This document shows, piece after piece, positions 37,088-45,973 of a stretch of DNA of 64,000 nucleotides. Within the stretch, counting starts at the first letter, position 1, and every line of letters starts with the position of its first letter. The stretch spans positions 1-64,000 of the forward strand of contig JFHF01000012.1 of assembly GCA_000648925.1 (NCBI GenBank), in the 5' to 3' direction. Position numbers and translations under genes: made by a program. Under the pieces are notes generated by a model that was not told the origin of the DNA, searched no databases, and saw only the letters and a list, made by a program, of their open reading frames with translations. The DNA is from Caballeronia jiangsuensis. GTDB lineage: Bacteria; Pseudomonadota; Gammaproteobacteria; Burkholderiales; Burkholderiaceae.

Positions 37088-38305
37088 ATGCGCTTCCCCG
37101 CTTCCTTCCAACGCCTCGCCTGGTCGAACCTGCTTGCGCAATCGGCGGAGCAGATCGGCCTTGCCGCCGCGCCGCTCGCCGCCGTGTTCGCGCTCGGCGC
37201 GTCGGCGGTCGATATCGGTTTATTGCAGAGCGCGCAGACGCTGCCGTTCCTGCTTCTCTCCATTCCGCTCGGCGTGATCGCGGACCGCCGTTCGCGCCGC
37301 ACGTTGATGGCGACGGCCGAATGCGCCCGCGCGCTCGCGATGGCCTGCGTGCTGCTGCTCGTGTTCTCGCACGCATTGACGCTGCCGTTGCTCGCGCTGC
37401 TGGGCTTTCTCGGCGCGACGGGCACGGTCGCCTACAACGTCGCCGCGCCCGCGCTCGTGCCGGCGCTGGTCGAGCGAGCCGCGCTGCCCGCCGCGAACGG
37501 GCGCATCGAGCTGGCGCGCAGCGTCGCGTATTCGGCGGGGCCGGCGCTGGGTGGGCTGATCGTCGGATGGATCGGCGCGGGCTGGGCGTATGGCTGCGCG
37601 GCGGGCTTGTCGGCGGTGGCGGCGATGCTGCTCGCGGGATTGCGCGAACCGGCGCGCAAGAACGCCGCCGCGCGTCATTTCCTGATCGAGTTGCGCGAGG
37701 GCGCGCGTTTCGTCGGCCACGATGCGCTGCTGCGCCCGATGCTCGCCACCGCCGTGTTCTTCAACATCGGCTTCTTCATCTTGCAGTCGGTCTATGTGCC
37801 GTATGCGGTGCAGCGGCTCGGCCTGAGCGCGTCGGCGGTGGGCGTCACGCTCGGCGCGTATGGCGTCGGCATGGTGTGCGGCGCGCTCGCGGCGCCGGCC
37901 GTGGCGCGGCGCATCGCGTTCGGGCGCATGCTGCTCGTCGGGCCGTTTTGCGGGCTGGCCGCATCGCTCGTGATGGTCGGAACGCTCGCCGTGCCGTCGT
38001 TCTGGCTCGCGGCGTCGAGCTTCTTCCTGCTGGGCGCGGGGCCGATTTTATGGACCGTCGGCTCGACGACGCTGCGCCAGGCCATCACGCCCGCGAACAT
38101 GATGGGCCGCGTCTCGGCGCTCAACAGCACGGCGACTTACGGCGCGCGGCCGCTCGGCGCGCTGCTCGGCGCGGCGATCAGCGCGCGCTTCGGCATGGGG
38201 CCGTGTCTCGTCGCGGCGGCGGCGGGCTTTGTCGTGCAGGCGTGGATCATCGCGGTTTCGCCGGCGGCGCGTCTTTCCGGCGTGCCCGAGGGCGCGCTCG
38301 TTTGA
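37088..38305 (+). CDS. MFS exporter (EntS-like, MFS_3)
   Basis: 405 aa, starting at the ATG 7 bases after GGAG rather than at the upstream alternatives. It has 10-12 membrane segments; [16 protein letters not shown] is the loop motif of MFS_3 exporters such as EntS and macrolide or drug pumps. It likely exports a small molecule by proton antiport. No siderophore or resistance genes are near. Its 3' end overlaps the converging LysR gene by 59 bases, an unusual amount for two real genes, though both frames are strong. Confidence 0.8.
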   Translation: MRFPASFQRLAWSNLLAQSAEQIGLAAAPLAAVFALGASAVDIGLLQSAQTLPFLLLSIPLGVIADRRSRRTLMATAECARALAMACVLLLVFSHALTLPLLALLGFLGATGTVAYNVAAPALVPALVERAALPAANGRIELARSVAYSAGPALGGLIVGWIGAGWAYGCAAGLSAVAAMLLAGLREPARKNAAARHFLIELREGARFVGHDALLRPMLATAVFFNIGFFILQSVYVPYAVQRLGLSASAVGVTLGAYGVGMVCGALAAPAVARRIAFGRMLLVGPFCGLAASLVMVGTLAVPSFWLAASSFFLLGAGPILWTVGSTTLRQAITPANMMGRVSALNSTATYGARPLGALLGAAISARFGMGPCLVAAAAGFVVQAWIIAVSPAARLSGVPEGALV

Positions 38306-39230
38306 CGCCCTCCGTGGGCGGATGAGCGAACATCGGCATCCGCCTGAGAATCCAGTCGAGCAGTTCCTGCGGTCCCGCCGCGAGCGGCCGCCCGGTCTTC
38401 ACGAGCAGCTTCGCCTGCGCGCTTTCGAAGAGCGGATGCGCGATTGGGATCGTCGTCAGCTCGCCGCTCGCCAGTTCCCGATACGCGGCGAACTCGCCGA
38501 TCAGCGTCATGAAATTCTCCGCGGCGACGAAGCGCTTCAGCGCGCCGAGCGAGTTCGTCGTGAGCGTCGGGCGGATCGCGAGGTTGTCGGTCGTCTCCAG
38601 CATCTTCACGACATGGCCGATGCCGAAACTGGGCGGCATCAGCGCGAGCGGATAGTCGAGCAGATCGCGAATGCGCGCGACGCCGCCGCGCAGCGCGAGC
38701 GGATGATCGCGCCGCGCGAGCAGCACGACCGGCTGCGGCGAACTCGCGCGACTCTCGATGCGCTCGTGCGGCGGCGGATTGTACGCCAGGCCGATATGCG
38801 CGCGGCTTTGCGCGACTTCTTCCAGCAGATCATCGACGGCGAGCATCTGCATGTCGATTTCGAGGCGCGGATAGCGCGCGCAGAACGGCGCGAGCACATC
38901 GTCGACGAGCGTATCGACATAGCCCTCGCTCACCGCGAGCCGGATCTGGCCTTGCTGCAATCCCTTGAGCGCATGCAACTGGTCCTCGAGCTTCTCCTGC
39001 TGCGAGCGATAGCCGCGCCAGAATTCGAGCAGATGAAACGCCGCCTCGGTCGGCCGCACGCCGCGCGGCTCGCGCTCGAAGAGCCTCGTGTCGAGTTCGT
39101 CTTCGAGCAGTTTGATCTGCCGCGCGATCACCGACGGCGACGTATTCAGATGATCCGCCGCGCCGCGAATCGTGCCGTGCGACAGCACTTCATGAAAGTA
39201 ACGCAGGCGCTGCTGATTGATCTCGCGCAT
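38247..39230 (-). CDS. LysR-family regulator
   Basis: 327 aa from the ATG before [11 protein letters not shown]. Helix-turn-helix at residues about 5-62 ([21 protein letters not shown]), then a standard effector domain, and a C-terminal Arg/Lys-rich tail. It is divergent from the MFS/MlrC/hydrolase operon across 122 bases that carry GTTGCTC inverted repeats, so it most likely controls that operon. The tail overlaps the converging MFS_3 gene. Confidence 0.85.
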   Translation of the reverse strand: MREINQQRLRYFHEVLSHGTIRGAADHLNTSPSVIARQIKLLEDELDTRLFEREPRGVRPTEAAFHLLEFWRGYRSQQEKLEDQLHALKGLQQGQIRLAVSEGYVDTLVDDVLAPFCARYPRLEIDMQMLAVDDLLEEVAQSRAHIGLAYNPPPHERIESRASSPQPVVLLARRDHPLALRGGVARIRDLLDYPLALMPPSFGIGHVVKMLETTDNLAIRPTLTTNSLGALKRFVAAENFMTLIGEFAAYRELASGELTTIPIAHPLFESAQAKLLVKTGRPLAAGPQELLDWILRRMPMFAHPPTEGVKRARPRARRKDAPPAKPR

Positions 39231-39245
39231 CGTTATCGGCTCCGT

Positions 39246-39283
39246 GTTGCTCACAGAGCAACGATACGTGAACTTAGTTGCTC
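39246..39283. promoter_or_regulatory. GTTGCTC repeats, candidate LysR operator
   Basis: GTTGCTC (39246-39252) and its inverse GAGCAAC (39256-39262) form a tight dyad, and a third GTTGCTC occurs at 39277-39283. They lie in the divergent promoter region between the LysR gene and the MFS gene, as expected for recognition and activation half-sites. Confidence 0.6.
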
Positions 39284-39352
39284 TTGCCAGCACAGTCGCA
39301 CGCGCTCAACATCGCCTTACCCGATAAGGGGGAGACAAACCAGGAGACGCGG

Positions 39353-40666
39353 ATGTCGACGATACAGACCCTGCGAGGCGGCGATGCCGTTTCGGCGCTC
39401 TACAGCAGAATCAACTGGCGGCTCCTGCCGCTGCTCATCGCGTGCTACATGTTCGCGTATCTGGACCGCGTGAACGTGGGCTTCGCGAAACTTCAGATGC
39501 AAAGCGATCTCGGCTTCTCCGATGCAGCGTATGGCGTCGGCGCCGGGATCTTCTTCATCGGCTACGTGCTGTTCGAAATTCCGAGCAACCTGATGCTGCC
39601 GAAGATCGGCGCGCGCCTCACGTTCAGCCGCATTCTCGTGCTGTGGGGCATCACGTCGGCGTGCATGCTCTTCGTGCGCAACGTGCCCGCGTTCTACGCG
39701 ATGCGCTTCCTGCTCGGCGTCTTCGAAGCGGGTTTCGCGCCGGGCATGATCTATTACCTCTCGTGCTGGTACGGGCCGAAGCGCATGGCGCGCGCGATCG
39801 CGCTCGTGTTCGTCGCGGGGCCGCTCGGCGGCGTCGTCGGCGGGCCGCTCTCGGCGTGGCTGATCTCGTCGCTGGCGGGCGTCGGCGGACTGGCCGGCTG
39901 GCAGTGGATGTTTCTCGTCGAAGGCCTGCCGTGCATCGCGCTGGGTGCGCTCGTGTGGCGCGTGCTCGCCAATCGTCCCGCCGATGCGCGCTGGCTCACG
40001 CAAGACGAGCGGCGTCTCGTCGAGGCAGAAGTCGGCGGCCATGGCGGCGCGTCGCATCGTATCGATTCGTTCAGGGAAATCGCGAAGAATTCTCGTATCT
40101 ATCTGCTGGCGATCGCGTACTTCTGCATCATCTTCCCGATCTACGCGATCAGCTTCTGGCTGCCGACGCTCATCAAGGAGCAAGGCGTGAGCGACACGAT
40201 GCATCTCGGCTGGTACGCCGCGATTCCCTATGTCGCCGCCGCGATCGCGATGTATGCGGCCGCACGACGCTCCGACAAGGTCGGCGAGCGCCGCTATCAC
40301 AGCGCGCTGCCCGCGCTCGCCGCCGCCGCGCTGCTGGTGATGACGCCGTATGCATCGGGCAATCTCGTCGCCACGCTCACGCTGCTCACGCTCGCCACGG
40401 CCTGTATGTGGATGGCCTACACGGTCTTCTGGGCGATTCCGTCCGAGACGATTTCCGGCCCGGCCGCGGCGGGCGGCATCGCGCTCATCAACACGATCGG
40501 CCTGTCGGGCGGCTTCTGGGGCCCGGCGGTGATCGGCTGGGTGAAGTCCGCGACCGGCAGCACGAACGGCGGTCTCGTCGTGATGGCGTGCATGGTGGCG
40601 CTCTCATGCGTGCTGATTCTCTCGAACAGGCGCACGGTCGCAGCGGCCGAGGCGCGCACTGCCTGA
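39353..40666 (+). CDS. MFS transporter, ACS family
   Basis: 437 aa. CCAGGAGACG precedes the ATG. Twelve membrane segments; CYMFAYLDRVNVGFAKLQM at helix 1 and the IPSNLMLPKIGAR loop match the ACS family (phthalate, tartrate and similar organic anions). It is the first gene of a three-gene operon (MlrC protein 31 bases downstream). It probably brings in the substrate processed by the next two enzymes. The nature of that substrate is unknown. Confidence 0.85.
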   Translation: MSTIQTLRGGDAVSALYSRINWRLLPLLIACYMFAYLDRVNVGFAKLQMQSDLGFSDAAYGVGAGIFFIGYVLFEIPSNLMLPKIGARLTFSRILVLWGITSACMLFVRNVPAFYAMRFLLGVFEAGFAPGMIYYLSCWYGPKRMARAIALVFVAGPLGGVVGGPLSAWLISSLAGVGGLAGWQWMFLVEGLPCIALGALVWRVLANRPADARWLTQDERRLVEAEVGGHGGASHRIDSFREIAKNSRIYLLAIAYFCIIFPIYAISFWLPTLIKEQGVSDTMHLGWYAAIPYVAAAIAMYAAARRSDKVGERRYHSALPALAAAALLVMTPYASGNLVATLTLLTLATACMWMAYTVFWAIPSETISGPAAAGGIALINTIGLSGGFWGPAVIGWVKSATGSTNGGLVVMACMVALSCVLILSNRRTVAAAEARTA

Positions 40667-40697
40667 ACATCAACCGACACTATCGAGGACAACGATC

Positions 40698-42206
40698 ATG
40701 AAGATTTTGATCGCAGGATTCCAGCACGAAACGAACACTTTTGCGCCGACGAAGGCGAGCTATCAGAGCTTCATCCAGGGCGAGGGATTTCCGCCGATGG
40801 CCCACGGCGACGATGTATTGAAGCTGCGCGACGTGAACGTGCCGATCGGCGGTTTCATTCAGTGGGCCGAGGCGAACGGGCACGAACTGATGCCGGTGAT
40901 CTGGGCGGGCGCGAGCGCATCGGCGCATGTGACGGAAGATGCATACGAGCGCATCGCGGGCGCGATCGTCGATCGTATTCGGGCGGGCGGCTTCGACGCG
41001 ATCTATCTCGATCTGCACGGCGCGATGGTCACCGAGCATCTCGACGACGGCGAAGGCGAGTTGCTGGCGCGCGTGCGCGGCATCGTCGGCGACGACATGC
41101 CGCTCGTCGTGTCGCTCGATCTTCATGCGAACGTCACCGCGCGCATGGTCGAACTCGCCGATGCGCTCGTCGCGTATCGCACGTATCCGCACGTCGATAT
41201 GGCGGAGACCGGCCTGCGCGCGGCGCATCTTCTGGCAAAGCGAATCGAACATGCGAGGCCGTTCAAGCGCGCGATGCGCCGCGTCCCGTTCCTGATTCCG
41301 GTGAACGGCATGTGCACGCTCGTCGAGCCGGCGCGCGGCATGTACGGCACGCTCGAATCGCTCGAAAAGGACGATGTCGTGTCGCTGTCGTTCGCGCCGG
41401 GTTTCCCCGCGTCGGACTTCGACGAATGCGGCCCGGTGTTCTGGGGCTACGCGCTCGATCAGCAAGCCGCCGACGCAGCCGTCGATGCGCTCTATACGAC
41501 GCTCGTGAACGACGAAGCGCGCTGGGACGTGCCGTTTCTTTCGCCCGACGAAGCCGCACGCGAAGCGATCGATGCGAGCCGCGACGCGACGAAGCCCGTG
41601 ATCATCGCGGATACGCAGGACAACCCCGGCGTCGGCGGCGACTCGAACACGATGGGCATGGTCCGCGCGCTGTTGCGCAACGACGCCCGCGACGCGGCCG
41701 TGGGCGTGATCTGGGACGAGCACGCGGCGCGGGCTGCGCATCGCGCGGGCGTCGGCGCGCGTATCGCGCTCGCGCTCGGCGGCGGCTCGAACGTGCCGGG
41801 CGACGCGCCGCTTGAAGGCGAGTTCGAAGTCGAGTATCTGTCGGATGGGCGCTTTCGCTTCGATGGCCCGATGCTCAACGGCATGTCGGGCGAGCTCGGG
41901 CCGACCGCGTGTCTGCGTATCGGTGGCGTGCGCATCGCGGTGAGCAGCATCAAGATGCAGGTGTTCGACCGCAATCTCTTTCGCGTCGCGGGCATCGAAC
42001 CGGAACGCATGAAGATTCTGGTGAACAAGAGCTCGGTGCATTTTCGCGCCGATTTCGAACCGATCGCGGCGCGCATACTCGTCGCGAAGTCGCCCGGTCC
42101 GATGGCCGCCGATCCCGCCGATCTGCCGTGGCGCAATCTCGATGCGCGCATGCGCGTGCGCCCGCTCGGACCGACGCTTGCCGCGTTGCGCGCATCGGCC
42201 GCATGA
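40698..42206 (+). CDS. MlrC / M81 family metallopeptidase-like protein
   Basis: 502 aa, normal for the family. It opens with ILIAGFQHETNTFAP, the signature of MlrC (microcystinase C, DUF1485 plus C-terminal MlrC domain), and has YLDLHGAMV and SLDLHANVT in the N-terminal zinc-binding domain. MlrC cleaves the linear tetrapeptide product of microcystin; most homologues lack that context and probably act on other amides or peptides. It lies between an organic-anion transporter and a Tat-exported hydrolase. A catabolic role on an amide-containing compound is inference. Confidence 0.85.
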   Translation: MKILIAGFQHETNTFAPTKASYQSFIQGEGFPPMAHGDDVLKLRDVNVPIGGFIQWAEANGHELMPVIWAGASASAHVTEDAYERIAGAIVDRIRAGGFDAIYLDLHGAMVTEHLDDGEGELLARVRGIVGDDMPLVVSLDLHANVTARMVELADALVAYRTYPHVDMAETGLRAAHLLAKRIEHARPFKRAMRRVPFLIPVNGMCTLVEPARGMYGTLESLEKDDVVSLSFAPGFPASDFDECGPVFWGYALDQQAADAAVDALYTTLVNDEARWDVPFLSPDEAAREAIDASRDATKPVIIADTQDNPGVGGDSNTMGMVRALLRNDARDAAVGVIWDEHAARAAHRAGVGARIALALGGGSNVPGDAPLEGEFEVEYLSDGRFRFDGPMLNGMSGELGPTACLRIGGVRIAVSSIKMQVFDRNLFRVAGIEPERMKILVNKSSVHFRADFEPIAARILVAKSPGPMAADPADLPWRNLDARMRVRPLGPTLAALRASAA

Positions 42207-42260
42207 TCGATCGCGCTCATTTCCGCTCATTGAATACGTCGAAAAAAGGAGAATCCCACT

Positions 42261-43289
42261 ATGCCGGATGATCAGATCAACACATGGCGCCGCCGTTTTC
42301 TCGGCACGACGATCGCGAGCGTCGGCGTCATGCAGCTCGGCTTGAGCGACCTCGTTCATGCCCAGACCGCCGCGCCCGCGAAGCCGTCTGCCGGCTTTGC
42401 CCAGATACGCCAGATCGATGCGGGCGCGCTCAACGTCGGCTATGCGGAAGCGGGCCCGGCGAACGGTCCCGCGGTGATCCTCGTGCACGGCTGGCCGTAC
42501 GACATCTACAGCTTCGCCGACGTCACGCAGTTGCTCGCCGCGCAGGGTTATCGCGTGATCGTGCCGTATTTGCGCGGCTACGGATCGACGCGCTTTCTCT
42601 CCGCCGACACGCCGCGCAACGGCCAGCAAGCGGTGATCGCGGTGGACATCATCGCGCTGATGGACGCGCTCAAGATTCAGCAGGCGACGTTCGGCGCATT
42701 CGACTGGGGCGCGCGCACCGCGAATATCATCGCGGCGCTGTGGCCCGAGCGCGTCAAGGCGATGGTCTCCGTGAGCGGCTATCTGATCGGCAGCCAGCAG
42801 GCGAATCGCGCGCCGCTGCCGCCGAAGGCCGAGTTCGCGTGGTGGTATCAGTTCTACTTCGCCACCGATCGCGGCCAGGCGGGTTACGAGGCGAACCGTC
42901 ACGATTTCAACAAGCTCATCTGGCAACTCGCCTCGCCGAAATGGAAATTCGATGACGCGACCTATGACCGCTCGGCGAAATCGTTCGAGAATCCGGATCA
43001 CGTCGCGGTGGTGATTCACAACTATCGCTGGCGTCTCGGGCTCGTGCAGGGCGAGGCGCAATACGACGCGCTGGAGCAGCGTCTCGCGACCGCGCCGACC
43101 ATCGGCGTGCCGACGATCACGATGGAAGGCGATGCCAACGGCGCGCCGCATCCCGATCCGTCGGCGTATGCGAAGAAGTTCACCGGCAAGTACAAGCATC
43201 GGAATGTCGCGGGCGGCATCGGCCACAATCTGCCGCAGGAAGCGCCCAAGGCTTTCGCGGATGCGGTGATCGAAGCCGACCGGATGTGA
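42261..43289 (+). CDS. Tat-exported alpha/beta hydrolase (epoxide hydrolase/dehalogenase-like)
   Basis: 342 aa. A twin-arginine signal (WRRRFLGTT, residues 9-17) and a cleavage site near VHAQTAAP place it in the periplasm. The hydrolase core shows VHGWPYD at 75-81 (oxyanion region) and an aspartate nucleophile, Asp148 in AFDWGAR, the pattern of epoxide hydrolases and haloacetate dehalogenases rather than serine esterases; GIGHNLP near the end supplies the His. GGAG precedes the ATG. Third gene of the MFS/MlrC operon. A 16-base perfect palindrome (43289-43304) overlaps the stop and may weaken transcription. Confidence 0.85.
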   Translation: MPDDQINTWRRRFLGTTIASVGVMQLGLSDLVHAQTAAPAKPSAGFAQIRQIDAGALNVGYAEAGPANGPAVILVHGWPYDIYSFADVTQLLAAQGYRVIVPYLRGYGSTRFLSADTPRNGQQAVIAVDIIALMDALKIQQATFGAFDWGARTANIIAALWPERVKAMVSVSGYLIGSQQANRAPLPPKAEFAWWYQFYFATDRGQAGYEANRHDFNKLIWQLASPKWKFDDATYDRSAKSFENPDHVAVVIHNYRWRLGLVQGEAQYDALEQRLATAPTIGVPTITMEGDANGAPHPDPSAYAKKFTGKYKHRNVAGGIGHNLPQEAPKAFADAVIEADRM

Positions 43290-43526
43290 ACGCGGCGCCG
43301 CGTTTCTGACTGTGCGGTCGGGCGGGCGCGGCGTGCCCGCCGCGACCTCGAATCGAGCCATTCCACGCTTTCAGGCAATAGACCAAACAATTACATCAGC
43401 CTGTCAAACGCATTTCACATTCATTTCCTAAAGTAGCGCGTCAACCGGTGCATCAGGCCGCAATGGCCTGAAGCAGGGACTTTCGTCGCCGGTACACAAC
43501 CCACAATCAAGGACTTGAAACCACAC

Positions 43527-45506
43527 ATGGCGCAGCGACTCGACCTTTCCCGCCGCAAAGCTCTCAAGATTCTCGCCGGCGCGCCGATGCTGCCGCTCGG
43601 CGGCGCGGCCGCCGCTTCGCTGCTCGCCACCGCGTGCGGCGGCAGCGACAGCAACGCAGCCGCGCCCGCGACCGCACCCGTGCAGACGGCCGCCTTCACC
43701 ACGGCGACATTCACCGGCATGGCCGCGCCGACGCTCGCCGATCCCAACGCGATGGCAAAGACCACGGTCGCCTCGACGATGACCGTGAACTTCAGCGACG
43801 GCAGCAACCGCGCCTACAAGCTCGCGTATCAGCCGTTCTTCATGACGGGCGATGTCGTGCCGAACACGACCGGCGGGACCATCGTCGCGGGCGGCTACTT
43901 CGATATCGCGAATCAACCGATCATCGACCGCTCGACGCCGGGCAAGGAACGCCAGTTCTTCTCCGATTGCCCGGACGGCACGTCGCTCATCAAAATCGAC
44001 AATCCGACGGTGAAGGGCGTGAAGGGCAACGCCGTGTTCGCGGTCGTGCAGTTCGAATACACGACGCGCGATCAGAGCGCGGCCAGCATGTACGGCCGCC
44101 TGCCGTCGCCGATCGCCGTGCTCACGCTCGATCAGGACCCGGCAACCGGCAAGCTTTCGCTGGTGAGCTACGCGAACGTGGATACGTCGAAGGCGAACGG
44201 CCTGTGGATCACGTGCGGCGCGAGCCTGTCGCCGTGGAACACGCATCTGTCGAGCGAAGAGTACGAGCCGGATGCGGCGATTGCATCGAAGGATGCGCAG
44301 CTCAAGGCCTACAGCAAGAACCTCTACGGCGACGAAACGAAGGCGCGTCCGTACCATTACGGCCATGTGCCGGAAGTGACCGTGCATCCGGACGGCACCG
44401 GCACGATCAAGAAGCACTATTGCCTCGGCCGCATCTCGCACGAGCTGATTCAGGTGCTCCCGGACAAGCGCACCGTGATGATGGGCGACGACGCCACCAA
44501 TGGCGGCGTCTTCATGTTCGTCGCCGACAAGGCGGCCGATCTTTCCGCCGGCACGCTGTACGTCGCGAAGTGCGCGCAGACGTCGTCGGCGGGCGCGGGT
44601 TCGGCCACGCTCACGTGGCTCAACCTCGGTCACGCAACCAGCGACGAAATCGAGAATCTCGCCAACACGCTGACCATCGCCGACATCATGGATGTCGTCA
44701 ACGACGAAAAGGTCGGCCCGACGCTGGACGCGAGCTACACGCGCATCCACTTCGGCGGCAAGTTCAACTGGATTCGCATCAAGCCCGGCATGGAAAAGGC
44801 GGCCGCGTTTCTGGAAACGCACCGCTACGCCGCGCTGCGCGGCGCGAGCATGTGCTTCACGAAGCTCGAAGGCACGACGGTCAACGCGAAGGACAAGATC
44901 GTCTACTCGGCGATGTCGCAGATCGTCAAGTCGATGGTGAAGGGCGACGCGCATTCGACGGACATCGCCGTCGATCGCGCCATCACCGCCGGCGCCGTCT
45001 ACGCGTTCAACCTGAAGGGCGGGCAGCGCGATCTCGGCGGCGCCGCCATCGACAGCGAATGGGTGCCGGTCGATATGGCCGCGCCCGCTGCGCTCGTCGG
45101 CGAGGATATTTCGTCCGATGCGCTCGGCAATCTCGCGAACCCGGAGCGCGTCGCGAATCCGGACAACGTCAAGTTCTCGGAGAAGCTGCGCACGCTATTT
45201 ATCGGCGAGGACAGCGGCGCGCACGTCAACAATTTCCTGTGGGCGTACAACGTCGATACGAAAACGCTGTCGCGGATTCTGTCCGCGCCTTCGGGAGCGG
45301 AATCGACGGGCCTGCACGCGGTCGACGAGATCAACGGCTGGACCTACATCATGAGCAACTTCCAGCACGCGGGCGACTGGGAAGCGGCGCTGCACGGCAA
45401 GGTTCAGGCGACGCTCGATCCGCTCATCCGCGCGAACTACAAGGATCGCTTCGGCGCGGCGGTCGGTTATCTGACCGCCGATCCGGCGTCGATCAAGCTG
45501 AGCTGA
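43527..45506 (+). CDS. PhoX-like (DUF839) Tat lipoprotein phosphatase
   Basis: 659 aa from the ATG before AQRLDLSRRKAL; AAGGA lies upstream. A twin-arginine signal (SRRKALKIL) ends in a lipobox (LLATAC), so the protein should be exported folded and lipid-anchored. The rest matches the DUF839/PhoX beta-propeller family of calcium-iron alkaline phosphatases, with segments such as LWITCGASLSPWNTHLSSEE and ISHELIQVLPDKRTVMMGDD. PhoX would release phosphate outside the cytoplasm. Many DUF839 proteins have no tested activity, so substrate is not certain. It is monocistronic and followed by a strong terminator. Confidence 0.8.
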   Translation: MAQRLDLSRRKALKILAGAPMLPLGGAAAASLLATACGGSDSNAAAPATAPVQTAAFTTATFTGMAAPTLADPNAMAKTTVASTMTVNFSDGSNRAYKLAYQPFFMTGDVVPNTTGGTIVAGGYFDIANQPIIDRSTPGKERQFFSDCPDGTSLIKIDNPTVKGVKGNAVFAVVQFEYTTRDQSAASMYGRLPSPIAVLTLDQDPATGKLSLVSYANVDTSKANGLWITCGASLSPWNTHLSSEEYEPDAAIASKDAQLKAYSKNLYGDETKARPYHYGHVPEVTVHPDGTGTIKKHYCLGRISHELIQVLPDKRTVMMGDDATNGGVFMFVADKAADLSAGTLYVAKCAQTSSAGAGSATLTWLNLGHATSDEIENLANTLTIADIMDVVNDEKVGPTLDASYTRIHFGGKFNWIRIKPGMEKAAAFLETHRYAALRGASMCFTKLEGTTVNAKDKIVYSAMSQIVKSMVKGDAHSTDIAVDRAITAGAVYAFNLKGGQRDLGGAAIDSEWVPVDMAAPAALVGEDISSDALGNLANPERVANPDNVKFSEKLRTLFIGEDSGAHVNNFLWAYNVDTKTLSRILSAPSGAESTGLHAVDEINGWTYIMSNFQHAGDWEAALHGKVQATLDPLIRANYKDRFGAAVGYLTADPASIKLS

Positions 45507-45515
45507 TCAAAAGCA

Positions 45516-45545
45516 AACGCCGCGACCGGTGGTCGCGGCGTTGTC
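45516..45545 (+). terminator. Rho-independent terminator
   Basis: Perfect 12-bp stem AACGCCGCGACC / GGTCGCGGCGTT with loop GGT, followed by TGTCGTT. It ends the PhoX-like gene and, being symmetric, may also serve the converging small gene. Confidence 0.8.
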
Positions 45546-45589
45546 GTTCTGGCCGAGCGAATGCGCGCGGGCGCGCGCTTCGCGTGAAA

Positions 45590-45793
45590 TCAGCAGCGCT
45601 GATCGCAGTCGATATATTCGAAGCCCGCCGCGATCGCGAAGCGGATCGCTTCTTCCACGTTGGGAAACTCGCCCGGCAGGCGCACGGAACGCTCCATTCC
45701 GTTCAGATCCTGGATGCGCGCCGTCGCGGCAAACACATTGCCCTGCCGAACCGCTGCCGGCGTGACCATCATGTCCCTGTAGCTGAAGACCAT
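45590..45793 (-). CDS. small hypothetical protein, 67 aa
   Basis: Starts MVFSYRDMMVTP after a GAGAGAGA-type ribosome site. It is a compact alpha/beta small protein ending FEYIDCDQRC. Small proteins of this shape (N-terminal strands, then EEAIRFAIAAGFEYID) are common in Burkholderia and have no known function. No signal peptide. It stands alone between the PhoX-like and pectinase genes. Confidence 0.6.
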   Translation of the reverse strand: MVFSYRDMMVTPAAVRQGNVFAATARIQDLNGMERSVRLPGEFPNVEEAIRFAIAAGFEYIDCDQRC

Positions 45794-45973
45794 TTCTCTC
45801 TCTGCCCGATGTTGTCGGCCCGCGCGGTGCGGCTGCGGGACACTCGTCTTGGATGTCGAAAGGCCCGAACGATCGATTGTCCGGCGCCTTCTGATTCAGG
45901 TTATCGGCACGAGTGAACGTTTCTTTACGTGGAGCGCTTAAAACCCGCTGGAGGAAGGCCTCGAACCGCCGAT

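Noticed and set aside
40680..43361. An 893-codon open frame on the minus strand
   Set aside because: It lies antisense to the MlrC and Tat-hydrolase genes, both of which have clear motifs and ribosome sites. Long antisense frames are common in GC-rich coding DNA, and its protein is Arg/His-rich with no domains.
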